Numbered from the stretch's first letter, positions 13,446-22,165 are shown. The stretch: DNA of 64,000 bases from Pseudonocardia alni (GCF_002813375.1 NZ_PHUJ01000003.1:620001-684000); one strand, 5' to 3'. Numbers and translations: made by a program. The notes: a model not told the origin generated them from the letters alone.

Positions 13446-15266
13446 GTGAACCACCCCTACGACGACGGTCCCGGCAACCAGGGTTTCCAGTCTGACCGCG
13501 ACCTCAGCCCCGCTGAGGCCGCCGAGCACATCCGTCACCTCGAGCACGAGATCTCCTCGCTACGTCAACGGCTGACCGAGACGCCCCGGCACGCCCGAGT
13601 GCTGGAACAGCGGCTCGCCGAGACCACGAGCCGGCTCTCCGCGCTCAACGCTCGGAACGAGAAGCTGACCGAGACCCTCAAGGAGGCCCGCGGCCAGCTG
13701 GTCGCGCTCCGCGAGGAGGTCGACCGGCTCGCGCAGCCGCCGTCCGGCTACGGGGTGTTCCTGGGCCGGTACGACGACGACACGGTCGACGTCTTCACCT
13801 CCGGCCGCCGGATGCGGGTCCCCGTGTCCCCGGCGGTCGAGGGCGAGACGCTGCGCAGCGGTCAGTCCGTCCGGCTCAACGAGGCGCTCACCGTGGTCGA
13901 GGCCATGGGCTTCGAGCAGGTCGGTGACCTCTACTCGCTGCGGGAGATCATCTCCCGTCCGGGTGAGGACGGCTCGGCCGGTCGCGGCCTGGTCGTCGGC
14001 CACTCCGATGAGGAGCGCGTCGTCTGGCTGGCGGCGCCGCTGTTCGAGCTCGGACAGGAGGAGGGCACCAGCCCGCTCAAGTCCGGCGACTCGGTCATGG
14101 TCGACTCGCGGGCGGGCTACGCCTACGAACGGGTCGCCAAGGCCGAGGTCGAGGACCTCGTGCTCGAGGAGGTCCCGGACATCGCCTACTCCGACATCGG
14201 CGGCCTGTCCCGGCAGATCGAGCAGATCCAGGACGCGGTCGAGCTGCCGTTCCTGCACACCGAGCTGTTCACCCAGTACGAGCTGCGTCCGCCCAAGGGC
14301 GTGCTGCTCTACGGGCCGCCCGGCTGCGGGAAGACGCTCATCGCGAAGGCCGTCGCGAACTCGCTGGCGAAGAAGATCGCCAAGCAGCGGGGCGACGACC
14401 CGGACGAGGGGCGCGCGTTCTTCCTCAACATCAAGGGTCCCGAGCTGCTCAACAAGTTCGTCGGCGAGACCGAGCGGCACATCCGGCTGATCTTCCAGCG
14501 CGCGCGGGAGAAGGCGAGCGCCGGCACCCCGGTGATCGTGTTCTTCGACGAGATGGACTCGATCTTCCGGACCCGTGGTTCGGGTGTGTCCTCCGACGTG
14601 GAGACGACGATCGTCCCCCAGCTCCTCGCCGAGATCGACGGCGTCGAGGGCCTGGAGAACGTCATCGTCATCGGTGCCTCGAACCGTGAGGACATGATCG
14701 ACCCGGCGATCCTGCGGCCGGGACGGCTCGACGTGAAGATCAAGATCGAGCGTCCGGACGCCGAGGGCGCGAAGGACATCTTCTCGAAGTACCTGACCGA
14801 GACGCTGCCCATCCACGCCGACGACGTCGCCGAGTTCGGCGGCAGCCGCAAGGCCTGCGTGGACGGGATGATCCAGCGGGTCACCGAGCGGATGTACGAC
14901 GAGTCCGAGGAGAACCGGTTCCTGGAGGTCACCTACGCCAACGGCGACAAGGAGACGCTCTACTTCAAGGACTTCAACTCCGGTGCGATGATCCAGAACA
15001 TCGTCGACCGCGGGAAGAAGTCCGCGATCAAGGCGGTGCTCGAGTCCGGCCAGCCGGGGCTGCGGGTCCAGCATCTGCTGGACGCGATCGTCGACGAGTT
15101 CGCCGAGAACGAGGACCTCCCGAACACGACCAACCCCGACGACTGGGCGCGGATCTCGGGGAAGAAGGGGGAGCGGATCGTCTACATCCGCACCCTGGTC
15201 ACCGGCAAGAACGACGCCACCGGCCGCGCGATCGACACCGCGTCGAACACCGGCCAGTACCTGTAG
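13446..15266 (+). CDS. mpa: Proteasome-associated AAA+ ATPase (ARC/Mpa)
   Basis: A hexameric unfoldase that recognises Pup and feeds substrates into the 20S proteasome. 606 residues: an N-terminal coiled coil that binds Pup (about 20-95, Leu/Glu/Arg heptads), two OB domains (about 96-245), and an AAA+ domain with Walker [14 protein letters not shown] at about 288 and Walker [10 protein letters not shown] at about 362. The C-terminal GQYL tail docks on the proteasome alpha ring; the penultimate Tyr is conserved. GTG 13446 follows GGAGGGAGG. A strong terminator follows, so mpa is probably transcribed alone. Confidence 0.97.
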   Translation: MNHPYDDGPGNQGFQSDRDLSPAEAAEHIRHLEHEISSLRQRLTETPRHARVLEQRLAETTSRLSALNARNEKLTETLKEARGQLVALREEVDRLAQPPSGYGVFLGRYDDDTVDVFTSGRRMRVPVSPAVEGETLRSGQSVRLNEALTVVEAMGFEQVGDLYSLREIISRPGEDGSAGRGLVVGHSDEERVVWLAAPLFELGQEEGTSPLKSGDSVMVDSRAGYAYERVAKAEVEDLVLEEVPDIAYSDIGGLSRQIEQIQDAVELPFLHTELFTQYELRPPKGVLLYGPPGCGKTLIAKAVANSLAKKIAKQRGDDPDEGRAFFLNIKGPELLNKFVGETERHIRLIFQRAREKASAGTPVIVFFDEMDSIFRTRGSGVSSDVETTIVPQLLAEIDGVEGLENVIVIGASNREDMIDPAILRPGRLDVKIKIERPDAEGAKDIFSKYLTETLPIHADDVAEFGGSRKACVDGMIQRVTERMYDESEENRFLEVTYANGDKETLYFKDFNSGAMIQNIVDRGKKSAIKAVLESGQPGLRVQHLLDAIVDEFAENEDLPNTTNPDDWARISGKKGERIVYIRTLVTGKNDATGRAIDTASNTGQYL

Positions 15267-15281
15267 GCACGCTCCGCACGC

Positions 15282-15314
15282 ACGGGCCCCGCCGCATCCC
15301 GCGGCGGGGCCCGT
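15282..15314. terminator. Terminator after mpa
   Basis: A perfect 14-base GC-rich stem (15282-15295 with 15301-15314) and a five-base loop, 15 bases after the mpa stop. Confidence 0.8.
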
Positions 15315-15422
15315 CGTGTGTCCGGGGATCGTCACCCGGTGGAATGATGTCCGGACGAAACGGGCATCCTGTGCACGGAGCCGTGCACGTCCGTGTCGCG
15401 GCCCGCCACCACGGAGGTCCTC

Positions 15423-15569
15423 ATGGCCGGCATCATCGGGCGCATCAGCGCATTCCTGAAGAGCCCGCAGGGGCGTCGCTACAGCGACCAGGCCAAGCGG
15501 ATGGCGAGCGATCCGCGCAACCGCCGGCGGGCGCAGGACATGCTGCGTCGCTTCCGCGGCAAGCGCTGA
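15423..15569 (+). CDS. Small basic protein, 48 residues, unknown function
   Basis: A short ORF with a good Shine-Dalgarno (GGAGG, 15413-15417) before ATG 15423. The product begins MAGIIGRISAFLKSPQGRRY and ends RRFRGKR; about a third of the residues are Arg or Lys, and it should form two amphipathic helices. The proline-terminated SPQGR and SDPRNRRRA segments look conserved, not random. It has its own transcription unit after the mpa terminator. Function unknown; nucleic-acid or membrane binding is possible from its charge. I recall similar small proteins in related genera, but cannot verify this. Confidence 0.65.
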   Translation: MAGIIGRISAFLKSPQGRRYSDQAKRMASDPRNRRRAQDMLRRFRGKR

Positions 15570-15623
15570 CCGGAGTCCGATCCGTTCACGACGCCGGGCT
15601 GCCCGCGGCCTAGCGTCGTGGGC

Positions 15624-16022
15624 ATGGACACCTCGATCGGCGCCGAGCTCGACATGATCGGCATCGTGGTCACCGACATGACCCGCTCGCTGGCCTTCTA
15701 TCGCCTGCTGGGGCTCGAGTTCCCCGAGGGCTCCGAGACCGAGGCGCACGTGGAGACCACGCTGCGCGGCGGCGTGCGCCTGGCCCTGGACCTGCAGTCG
15801 ATGGTGGAGGGCTTCCACCCGGGTGCCACCCCGGACGGCCACGGCCGGGTCGGGCTGGCGTTCCGGCTGCCGACCGCCGCGGCCGTCGACGACGCCTGGC
15901 GCCGGGTCACCGCGGTCGGTCACACCTCGGTGCTGGACCCGTTCGACGCGCCGTGGGGGCAGCGCTACGCCACCGTCGCCGACCCCGACGGCTCATCGCT
16001 GGACCTGTTCGCCTGGACCTGA
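15624..16022 (+). CDS. VOC superfamily (glyoxalase/bleomycin-resistance) protein
   Basis: A 132-residue vicinal-oxygen-chelate protein with the two beta-alpha-beta-beta-beta repeats: GIVVTDMTRSLAFYRLLGLE opens the first, and GQRYATVADPDGSSLDLF closes the second. It may be a dioxygenase, a lyase or a resistance protein; the substrate is unknown. TAGCGT (15611-15616) lies seven bases before ATG 15624, favouring that start over GTG 15618. Its last 58 bases overlap the convergent AraC gene. Confidence 0.85.
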   Translation: MDTSIGAELDMIGIVVTDMTRSLAFYRLLGLEFPEGSETEAHVETTLRGGVRLALDLQSMVEGFHPGATPDGHGRVGLAFRLPTAAAVDDAWRRVTAVGHTSVLDPFDAPWGQRYATVADPDGSSLDLFAWT

Positions 16023-16798
16023 CCTCGCACACGTTCCCCCGACGTCGCCTCCCCCGCAGTGGCTGCGACGTCGGGGGAAGCCGTGCGAGGTGCGAGGGAC
16101 GCCGGCGACACGCCGGCGAGTGCGCGGACCTCGCGGGACAGGTGGGGCTGGTCGGCGTAGCCGGTGCGGGCGGCGACCGCGGCGGGGGAGACGCCGTCGT
16201 ACAGCAGCGCGGCCGCGGCCCGGAAGCGCAGCACCCGCCGTGCGACGGCCGGTCCGTACCCGAGGGTGGCGACGCAGCGGCGGTGCAGGGTGCGTCCGGT
16301 GACGCCGAGCCGGTCGGCCAGCTCCGCGGCGGACATGCCCCCTGCCAGGGCGCGCAGCGCGGGGTGGGGGAGTCGGGTCGGCGTCCGGTCGTCCACGGCC
16401 GCCGCGTGCAGGGCGAGGGCCAGCCGGGCGAGCCACGCGCCGTCGCCGTCGTCGCCGGCGGGGGTGGGCCGGAGCAGCCGGCGCCGGCCGGGGTCGAGCA
16501 CGTCGGCGAGCGGGGCCCGGCGGTCGCGCAGCTCGTCGGCCGGGACGCCGAGCAGGGCCGGGAGGGCGCCGGGGCGGAAGCGCAGACCGGTGGTCACGCC
16601 GCCCGCGGGAGAGGCGGCGAGGTGTGCCGTGGTGTCGGGGCCCGCGACGACCAGCCGGTCCCCGGACAGGAGCAGGTCCATGCAGCCGTCGGGGAGCACC
16701 CGCTGGGTGTGCGGCGTGGTACCGGCGTGCGCCCGCCAGGTCACCTCGACGACCGCGCGCAGCGGTCCGGCGGGGGCCGTCTCGGAGTAGCTGCGCAC
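15965..16798 (-). CDS. AraC-family transcriptional regulator
   Basis: A 277-residue protein with an N-terminal cupin-like sensing half (about 20-130, PDGCMDLLLSGDRLVVAGPDTT) and a C-terminal double helix-turn-helix (about 155-235; RTLHRRCVATLGYGP and AVAARTGYADQPHLSREVRALAGVSP), as in the DUF6597/AraC type. About 35 residues extend past the DNA-binding domain, encoded through a large hairpin and into the VOC gene. A TAGGCT box six bases before GTG 16798 indicates a leaderless transcript. The target is not evident. Confidence 0.88.
   Translation of the reverse strand: MRSYSETAPAGPLRAVVEVTWRAHAGTTPHTQRVLPDGCMDLLLSGDRLVVAGPDTTAHLAASPAGGVTTGLRFRPGALPALLGVPADELRDRRAPLADVLDPGRRRLLRPTPAGDDGDGAWLARLALALHAAAVDDRTPTRLPHPALRALAGGMSAAELADRLGVTGRTLHRRCVATLGYGPAVARRVLRFRAAAALLYDGVSPAAVAARTGYADQPHLSREVRALAGVSPASLAPRTASPDVAATAGEATSGERVRGQVQANRSSDEPSGSATVA
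16022..16091. terminator. Large inverted repeat at the VOC / AraC convergence
   Basis: Two 26-base arms (16022-16047 and 16066-16091) match at 23 of 26 positions, with a three-base central mismatch and an 18-base loop. It begins at the last base of the VOC stop codon and lies inside the 3' coding part of the AraC gene. It probably terminates VOC transcription and perhaps slows the opposing transcript. Confidence 0.7.
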
Positions 16799-16819
16799 GG
16801 CACCAGCCTACGGACGCGG

Positions 16820-16857
16820 CACGGCCCCGGTGCCGGCGTCGCCGGTCCGGGGCCGTG
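16820..16857 (-). terminator. Terminator after the YceI gene
   Basis: CACGGCCCCGG (16820-16830) is complementary to 16847-16857. It lies between the stop of the YceI gene and the start of the AraC gene on the same strand. Confidence 0.6.
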
Positions 16858-16872
16858 GCTGCGTGCGCGGGG

Positions 16873-17430
16873 TCAGGAGGCGCGCAGGACCGCCTGGATC
16901 TCCAGCTCGACGCCGACCTTCTCGCTGACGACGACGCCGCCGCCGTCCATCGGCAGCTCGATGTCGACACCGAACTCCGACCGCTTGACGGTGGTCTTCG
17001 CGGTGAACCCGGCGCGGGTGCCGCCCCAGGCGTCGGGGCCGAAGCCGTTCAGCTCGAGGTCCAGCTCGACGGGCTTGGTGACGCCCTTGAGGGTCAGGTC
17101 GCCGGTGAGCACGTAGTCCTCACCCTTCGCGGCGATCCCGGTGGACCGGAAGGTCCACTCCGGGTACTTCTCGACCTCGAAGAAGTCGGCGGAGCGGATG
17201 TGGCCGTCGCGCTGGTCGTTGCCGGTGGTGATCGAGGAGGCGTCGATGGTGGCGGTGACGGTGGAGTCCTCGAGCCGCTCCGCGGTCACGAGCTCGCCGG
17301 AGACCTTCTCGAAGCGGCCACGGACCTTGCTGACCATCATGTGACGGACGACGAACGCCACGTCGGAGTGCACCGGGTCGATGTCCCAGGTGCCGACGAC
17401 GTAGCCGGGGATGGTGGTGGCAGCGGTCAT
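16873..17430 (-). CDS. YceI family lipocalin-like protein
   Basis: A 185-residue YceI protein, a beta-barrel that binds isoprenoid or other lipids. Key pieces are GTWDIDPVHSDVAFVVRHM near the start and the LTGDLTLKGVTKPVELDLE strand pair. No signal peptide is present, so it is cytoplasmic. ATG 17430 follows a GAGGAGT Shine-Dalgarno; the frame is open to 17463 but lacks a ribosome site there. It is divergent from a MarR gene with a shared, palindrome-rich promoter, the usual sign of control by that regulator. Confidence 0.9.
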   Translation of the reverse strand: MTAATTIPGYVVGTWDIDPVHSDVAFVVRHMMVSKVRGRFEKVSGELVTAERLEDSTVTATIDASSITTGNDQRDGHIRSADFFEVEKYPEWTFRSTGIAAKGEDYVLTGDLTLKGVTKPVELDLELNGFGPDAWGGTRAGFTAKTTVKRSEFGVDIELPMDGGGVVVSEKVGVELEIQAVLRAS

Positions 17431-17450
17431 GGTGGTGACTCCTCGGGATA

Positions 17451-17489
17451 GTTGAACTCTCACTTGTTGAGAGCGATACTAGGTTCAAC
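17451..17489. promoter_or_regulatory. Operator-like nested palindromes between YceI and MarR genes
   Basis: CTCTCA (17457-17462) and TGAGAG (17468-17473) form an inverted repeat with a five-base spacer. GTTGAAC (17451-17457) and GTTCAAC (17483-17489) form a second pair with nearly the same centre. A GATACT -10-like box for the MarR gene is at 17475-17480. Typical of an autoregulated MarR operator. Confidence 0.6.
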
Positions 17490-17521
17490 GAATGCCACAC
17501 CCCAATGTTTCGGAGGGTGCT

Positions 17522-18040
17522 ATGAGTCACACACGCTGGCTGGACGACGAGGAGCAGCGCACCTGGCGCGCCTTCCTGGCCGCGCAGCGGCTGGTCTCGG
17601 AGAAGGTGGAGCGACGCCTGCAGGCCGGGGCGGGGATGCCCCAGGCGTACTACGAGATCCTGGTCCGGCTCTCCGAGGCGCCGGACCGCACGCTGCGGAT
17701 GAGCGTCCTCGCGGACTCCGCGCTGTCCTCGCGCAGCCGGGTGTCGCACGCGGTGGCCCGGATGGAGGAGGCGGGCTGGATCGAGCGACGGTCCTGTCCC
17801 ACCGACCGGCGCGGTCAGCTGGCCCGGCTGACCGACCGCGGCTTCGAGGTGCTGGCCGGTGCGGCCCCGGACCACGTCGAGAGCGTCCGCGAGGCGGTGT
17901 TCGACGGGCTGACCCCGGCCCAGCAGGCCGGGCTGCGCGAGGCGTGCGAGGCGGTCGTCGCGCACCTGTCCGGTGGCGGGGAGTGGCCCGTGACCCGGGA
18001 CTCGGGACCGGACGGCCCGGACCCGGCCCAGGCGTCCTAG
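17522..18040 (+). CDS. MarR-family transcriptional regulator
   Basis: A 172-residue winged-helix regulator: dimerisation helices at both ends, recognition region SALSSRSRVSHAVARMEEAG, and wing ERRSCPTDRRGQLARLTDRG. ATG 17522 is preferred because of GGAGGG six bases upstream; the in-frame ATG 17492 lies in the operator region. It probably represses the divergent YceI gene and itself through the palindromes at 17451-17489. Confidence 0.9.
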   Translation: MSHTRWLDDEEQRTWRAFLAAQRLVSEKVERRLQAGAGMPQAYYEILVRLSEAPDRTLRMSVLADSALSSRSRVSHAVARMEEAGWIERRSCPTDRRGQLARLTDRGFEVLAGAAPDHVESVREAVFDGLTPAQQAGLREACEAVVAHLSGGGEWPVTRDSGPDGPDPAQAS

Positions 18041-18049
18041 GCTGGGCAC

Positions 18050-19453
18050 ATGCCTCATTTCGACGTCGTCGTACTCGGAGCCGGACCCGGTGGATACGTG
18101 GCGGCCATCCGTGCTGCCCAGCTCGGCCGCAGTGTGGCGGTGATCGAGGAGAAGTACTGGGGCGGTGTCTGTCTCAACGTGGGCTGCATCCCCTCCAAGG
18201 CGCTGCTGCGCAACGCCGAGATCGCGCACATCGTCACCAAGGAGCAGAAGACCTTCGGTCTGTCCGGTGAGGTGTCGCTCGACTTCGGCGCCGCCTTCGA
18301 CCGCAGCCGTTCGGTCGCGGACGGGCGCGTCAAGGGCGTGCACTTCCTGATGAAGAAGAACAAGATCACCGAGCTCGACGGGTTCGGCCGGTTCACCAAG
18401 CCGGGCGAGATCGAGGTCGAGCTGTCGAAGGGCGGCAACGAGACCGTCACCTACGACGACGTGATCATCGCTGCGGGCTCCACCGTCAAGCTGCTGCCGG
18501 GCACCGAGCTGTCCGACCGCGTCGTGACCTACGAGGAGCAGATCCTCACCCGCGAGCTGCCGGAGAGCGTGATCATCGCCGGTGCCGGTGCGATCGGCGT
18601 CGAGTTCGCGTTCGTGCTGGCCAACTACGGCGTCGACGTCACCATCGTCGAGTACCTGGACCGGCTGCTCCCGCTCGAGGACGCGGACGTGTCCAAGGAG
18701 CTGCTCAAGGCCTACAAGAAGCTCGGCGTGACGGTGCGGACCTCCACGAAGGTCGAGTCCATCACCGACGACGGCAAGGGTGTCACCGTCTCGGTCTCCT
18801 CGTCCAAGGGCAGCGAGGACCTGCGCGCCGACAAGGTCGTGCAGGCGATCGGCTTCGCCCCGCGGGTCGACGGGTACGGCCTCGACAAGCTCGGCGTGAA
18901 CCTCACCGAGCGCGGCGCCATCGAGATCGACGACTACATGCGCACCAGTGTGGAGCACGTCTACGCCATCGGTGACGTCACCGCGAAGCTCATGCTCGCC
19001 CACGTCGCCGAGGCGCAGGGCATCGTCGCCGCCGAGACCCTGGCGGGCGCCGAGACCCAGGAGCTGAACTACAAGATGATGCCGCGCGCGACCTTCTGCA
19101 ACCCGCAGGTCGCGTCGTTCGGCTACACCGAGACCGAGGCCCGCGAGCTGGCCGACGAGAAGGGCTGGAAGGTCAACACCGCGACCTTCCCGTTCACCGC
19201 GAACGGCAAGGCGCACGGCATGGCCGAGCCCGCCGGCTTCGTCAAGCTGATCGCCGACGACACCTACGGCGAGCTGCTGGGTGGGCACATCATCGGCGCC
19301 GAGGCGACCGAGCTGCTGCCCGAGCTGACCCTGGCCCAGAAGTGGGACCTGACCGTCCACGAGATGGCGCGCAACGTGCACGCGCACCCGACCCTGTCGG
19401 AGTGCCTGCAGGAGGCGATCCACGGCCTGGCCGGCCACATGATCAACTTCTGA
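18050..19453 (+). CDS. lpd: Dihydrolipoyl dehydrogenase
   Basis: E3 flavoprotein of 2-oxoacid dehydrogenase complexes; reoxidises dihydrolipoamide using NAD+. 467 residues: FAD motif [11 protein letters not shown], redox disulphide C41/C46 in [16 protein letters not shown] motif [10 protein letters not shown] (about 180), second FAD motif YAIGDVT (about 305), and catalytic HAHPTLSE near the C-terminus. Length and sequence fit the mycobacterial LpdC type. TAGGCT ends six bases before ATG 18050, so the mRNA is probably leaderless. The E1 and E2 genes are not nearby. Confidence 0.97.
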   Translation: MPHFDVVVLGAGPGGYVAAIRAAQLGRSVAVIEEKYWGGVCLNVGCIPSKALLRNAEIAHIVTKEQKTFGLSGEVSLDFGAAFDRSRSVADGRVKGVHFLMKKNKITELDGFGRFTKPGEIEVELSKGGNETVTYDDVIIAAGSTVKLLPGTELSDRVVTYEEQILTRELPESVIIAGAGAIGVEFAFVLANYGVDVTIVEYLDRLLPLEDADVSKELLKAYKKLGVTVRTSTKVESITDDGKGVTVSVSSSKGSEDLRADKVVQAIGFAPRVDGYGLDKLGVNLTERGAIEIDDYMRTSVEHVYAIGDVTAKLMLAHVAEAQGIVAAETLAGAETQELNYKMMPRATFCNPQVASFGYTETEARELADEKGWKVNTATFPFTANGKAHGMAEPAGFVKLIADDTYGELLGGHIIGAEATELLPELTLAQKWDLTVHEMARNVHAHPTLSECLQEAIHGLAGHMINF

Positions 19454-19460
19454 TCACGGC

Positions 19461-19500
19461 CGCGACGGCCCGCATCCCGCTCGGGGTGCGGGCCGTCGCG
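19461..19500. terminator. Terminator after lpd
   Basis: A perfect 14-base stem (19461-19474 with 19487-19500) with further inner pairing, eight bases after the lpd stop. It may also serve the convergent small gene. Confidence 0.8.
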
Positions 19501-19554
19501 CTGTCCGGCCCCGCCGCCGGGCCCACGGGAAGCCGCCGGCGGGGCGGGGAAGGG

Positions 19555-19749
19555 TCAGGAGTGGCGGGAGTCCGGCTCGCGGCGGGCGGTGTGCTCGCGA
19601 CGCGTGGTGGAGCCCGCGGCGGCGCGCTGCTCGTGGCGCTCGGCGGCCAGTGCCGCCTCCACCGCGGCCTGCACGGCGGCGGTGTTGACGTCGGGATCGA
19701 TCAGCCTGGCGGCGGCGAGGGAACGGGCCGAGACCGAGATGCTGACCAT
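19555..19749 (-). CDS. Small helical protein, 64 residues, unknown function
   Basis: ATG 19749 with Shine-Dalgarno AGGAGT. The product starts MVSISVSARSLAAARLI, continues with an Ala-rich helix (TAAVQAAVEAALAAERHEQ) and has an Arg/His/Ser-rich tail. The first 40 residues resemble the size and helical pattern of some type II antitoxins, but no toxin gene is adjacent, so no function is given. It has a roughly 125-base leader with a stable hairpin and a palindrome over its predicted -10 box. Confidence 0.6.
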   Translation of the reverse strand: MVSISVSARSLAAARLIDPDVNTAAVQAAVEAALAAERHEQRAAAGSTTRREHTARREPDSRHS

Positions 19750-19791
19750 GGGTGACTCCTGGAACTGTCGCGTGGTGGGCGTGGTGGGCGT

Positions 19792-19822
19792 CGGGGAAGG
19801 CCCCACGCTGGGCCCTTCCCCG
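19792..19822 (-). promoter_or_regulatory. Hairpin in the leader of the 64-residue protein gene
   Basis: CGGGGAAGGCCC (19792-19803) pairs with GGGCCCTTCCCCG (19810-19822): 12 pairs, one bulged C and a six-base loop. It lies about 45 bases before the start codon, inside the predicted untranslated leader. It could be an attenuator or an mRNA-stability element. Confidence 0.45.
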
Positions 19823-19869
19823 GGTGGCGTCGCGCGACCCGCCGGGTAATGACCGATTCAGGTACCGAT

Positions 19870-19891
19870 GTGGGTGACGTATGTTACCCAC
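19870..19891. promoter_or_regulatory. Operator-like palindrome over the small gene promoter
   Basis: GTGGGTGAC and GTTACCCAC are inverted copies (8 of 9 matching) around a four-base centre. On the minus strand the right half contains TAACAT, a good -10 box for the 64-residue protein gene, so a bound regulator would block initiation. Confidence 0.5.
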
Positions 19892-19916
19892 TGGTAAACG
19901 CGCTGGCCCGAGGACC

Positions 19917-20474
19917 TTAACGGACGAGGTCGGCCAGCAGCAGGCGGGTGACGTACAGGCCGTCGGGGACCCAGGCCCGGTCCGGCGCGCCGATCCGGGC
20001 CGCCAGCTCGTCGAGGGTCCACCAGTCGCCCTCGGCCACCTCCGAGGGCTGGTGGGTCACCGGGCCGTCGGAGAAGGCGCGGTAGACGTGCACGTGGGCC
20101 CGCAGACCGTCCGGGCCGGTGCCGGGCCCGGTGTCGACACCCAGCGCGGCGGCGTCGAAGGCGACCACGGCCAGCTTCTCCAGCGGCACGCCGGTGACGC
20201 CGAGCTCCTCGCCGAGCTCGCGGGCGGCGCACGCGTCGGGGGTCTCGCCCTCGTCGAGGACCCCGCCGGCGAGGCAGTCCCACATCCCGGCCATGACCAG
20301 CTTGGTGTCGGTACGACGGTGCACGTAGACCCGCGTGCCGTCGGCGGAGCGGAGCAGGACCGCCGTCGTGGCGTGCCACAGCGAGCGCGCGTAGACCTCG
20401 CCGCGCTCGGCGACGCCGGTGGGCGCGCCCCCGGCGTCGAAGACGGTGAGGCGCTCACGTGCGGGATCGGTCAC
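19917..20474 (-). CDS. NUDIX hydrolase
   Basis: A 185-residue NUDIX protein with the full box: GGVLDEGETPDACAARE followed by LGEELGV (Gx5Ex7REUxEExGU) at about 75-97. It hydrolyses a nucleoside diphosphate linked to some group X. The overall shape (RSLWHATTAVLLRS, MWDCLAGG) resembles the isopentenyl-diphosphate isomerase-like/YfcD group, so the natural substrate is uncertain. GTG 20474 is used; upstream frame extends to 20648 over the dop start but lacks homology. Divergent from dop. Confidence 0.9.
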   Translation of the reverse strand: MTDPARERLTVFDAGGAPTGVAERGEVYARSLWHATTAVLLRSADGTRVYVHRRTDTKLVMAGMWDCLAGGVLDEGETPDACAARELGEELGVTGVPLEKLAVVAFDAAALGVDTGPGTGPDGLRAHVHVYRAFSDGPVTHQPSEVAEGDWWTLDELAARIGAPDRAWVPDGLYVTRLLLADLVR

Positions 20475-20527
20475 GCCACGATGATCCCGCCGGGCCGCGG
20501 TGCACCCCGACCGGGGGCGCGGACGGT

Positions 20528-20533
20528 TAGTCT
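20528..20533 (+). promoter_or_regulatory. -10 box upstream of dop
   Basis: TAGTCT fits TANNNT. Its spacing places transcription start near ATG 20540, the first codon of a nine-residue upstream ORF that overlaps the dop start. Confidence 0.5.
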
Positions 20534-20539
20534 CGTGCA

Positions 20540-20569
20540 ATGCACTCTCGCGCAGGGGGCCGGTCGTGA
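20540..20569 (+). CDS. Nine-residue upstream ORF coupled to dop
   Basis: ATG 20540 lies six bases after the TAGTCT box, so it could be translated from a leaderless mRNA. It encodes MHSRAGGRS and stops at TGA 20567-20569, overlapping the dop GTG (20566-20568) as GTGA. The frame differs from dop. Whether it is translated is unknown; if so, it would couple ribosomes to dop. Confidence 0.4.
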   Translation: MHSRAGGRS

Positions 20570-22092
20570 CGGCCCGCCGGATCATGGGCACCGAGGTGGA
20601 GTACGGCATCGCCGTGCCCGGTGACCCCACCGCGAACCCCGTCGTCACCTCGACGCAGGTGGTGCTGGCCTACGCCGCTGCGGCGGACGTGCCCCGCAAC
20701 CGCCGGGCGCGCTGGGACTACGAGGTGGAGTCGCCGCTGCGCGACGCCCGGGGGTTCGACCTGTCGGCGCCGTCGCTGGCGCCGCAGCTCGACACCGACC
20801 TCGACGACCTCGGCGCGGCGAACGTCATCCTCACCAACGGCGCCCGGTTCTACGTCGACCACGCCCACCCGGAGTACTCCACTCCGGAGGTCCTGTCCCC
20901 GCGCGACATCGTGACCTGGGACAAGGCCGGCGAGCGGATCATGCTGGAGGCGGCGAACCGCGCGGCCACCGTGCCGGGTGCGCCGCGGATGCAGCTCTAC
21001 AAGAACAACGTCGACGGCAAGGGCGCCAGCTACGGCTCCCACGAGAACTACCTGATGGCCCGGACGACGACTTTCCCGTCGATCGTCACCGGCCTCACCC
21101 CGTTCTTCGTGACCCGCCAGGTCGTCTGCGGCGCCGGCCGGGTCGGCCTCGGCCAGCAGGGTGACGAGGCCGGCTACCAGATCGCCCAGCGCTCGGACTA
21201 CGTCGAGGTCGAGGTCGGCCTGGAGACCACGCTCAAGCGCGGCATCATCAACACCCGCGACGAGCCGCACGCCGACGCCGACAAGTACCGCCGCCTGCAC
21301 GTCATCATCGGCGACGCGAACCTGTCCGAGATCTCGACGCTGCTCAAGGTCGGCACCACCGCCCTGGTCCTCGACATGATCGAGAAGGGGCGCTCGTTCG
21401 AGGACCTGCGCCTGGCCGAGCCGGTGAAGTCGGTCTCGCGGATCAGTCACGACCCGACGCTGCAGCGGACCGTCCCGCTGGCCGACGGTCGTCACCTCAC
21501 CGCGGTGCAGATCCAGCAGGAGTACCTGGCCCGCGCGGTCGAGCACATGGAGCAGACCGTCTCCCCGCGCCGCGAGGAGTGGGACCCCGACACCCGCGAG
21601 GTCGTCGAGGAGTGGGAGTCGGTACTGGTCGACCTGGAGCGCGACCCGATGCTGACCGCCGACCGGCTCGACTGGACGGCCAAGCTCAAGCTGCTCGAGG
21701 CCTACCGCGAGCGCGACGGCCTGACCTGGGGGTCGGGCCGGCTCGGGATGGTCGACCTGCAGTACTCCGACGTGCGGCTGGCCAAGGGCCTCTACAACCG
21801 GCTCGTCACCCGCGGGTCGATGCGCCGGCTGGTCACCGAGGAGCAGGTCGCCGCGGCGATCACCGAGCCGCCCGAGGACACCCGCGCCTACTTCCGCGGT
21901 ACCTGCATGGGCCGGTTCCCGGTCGAGGTCGCCGCCGCGTCCTGGGACTCGGTGATCTTCGACCTGGGCCGCGAGTCCCTGGTGCGGATCCCGACGCTGG
22001 AGCCGCTGCGCGGTACCCGCAAGCACGTGGGGGAGCTGTTCGAGGCGGTGTCGACGGCCGAGGAGCTGGTCGACAAGCTCACCGCCTCCTGA
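20566..22092 (+). CDS. dop: Depupylase / Pup deamidase
   Basis: A glutamine-synthetase-fold enzyme that removes Pup from substrates and, where needed, deamidates the Pup C-terminal Gln. 508 residues, with the family start [12 protein letters not shown], the ATP/Mg region [12 protein letters not shown], the Dop loop region, and [19 protein letters not shown] around residue 230. The last residues AEELVDKL are typical. It lies immediately before pup, as in mycobacteria. GTG 20566 is supported by family length and GTGA coupling to the upstream ORF; ATG 20584 would cut the first strand. Confidence 0.96.
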   Translation: MTARRIMGTEVEYGIAVPGDPTANPVVTSTQVVLAYAAAADVPRNRRARWDYEVESPLRDARGFDLSAPSLAPQLDTDLDDLGAANVILTNGARFYVDHAHPEYSTPEVLSPRDIVTWDKAGERIMLEAANRAATVPGAPRMQLYKNNVDGKGASYGSHENYLMARTTTFPSIVTGLTPFFVTRQVVCGAGRVGLGQQGDEAGYQIAQRSDYVEVEVGLETTLKRGIINTRDEPHADADKYRRLHVIIGDANLSEISTLLKVGTTALVLDMIEKGRSFEDLRLAEPVKSVSRISHDPTLQRTVPLADGRHLTAVQIQQEYLARAVEHMEQTVSPRREEWDPDTREVVEEWESVLVDLERDPMLTADRLDWTAKLKLLEAYRERDGLTWGSGRLGMVDLQYSDVRLAKGLYNRLVTRGSMRRLVTEEQVAAAITEPPEDTRAYFRGTCMGRFPVEVAAASWDSVIFDLGRESLVRIPTLEPLRGTRKHVGELFEAVSTAEELVDKLTAS

Positions 22093-22135
22093 GCCCGCCC
22101 GCCGGGGGGAGCGGATCACACGCCGCTGCGCAACA

Positions 22136-22150
22136 GGCGATTTTGTCGCC
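22136..22150 (+). terminator. Small hairpin between dop and pup
   Basis: GGCGA (22136-22140) and TCGCC (22146-22150) flank a TTTTG loop. It is weak and may reduce read-through from dop into pup. Confidence 0.3.
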
Positions 22151-22159
22151 CCCGGTGGG

Positions 22160-22165
22160 TAGGGT
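22160..22165 (+). promoter_or_regulatory. Possible -10 box of the pup-prcBA operon
   Basis: TAGGGT fits TANNNT and would give a leader of about 28 bases carrying the strong GAGGAGGAGG ribosome site before the pup ATG. No clear -35 element is seen at the usual distance. Confidence 0.4.

Noticed and set aside
13560..15923. 787-codon minus-strand frame across mpa and the following genes
   Set aside because: Same GC-driven shadow; it crosses two real genes and a perfect terminator.
19555..19749. Toxin-antitoxin pair
   Set aside because: The small protein is antitoxin-sized, but the adjacent genes (lpd and NUDIX) are not toxins.
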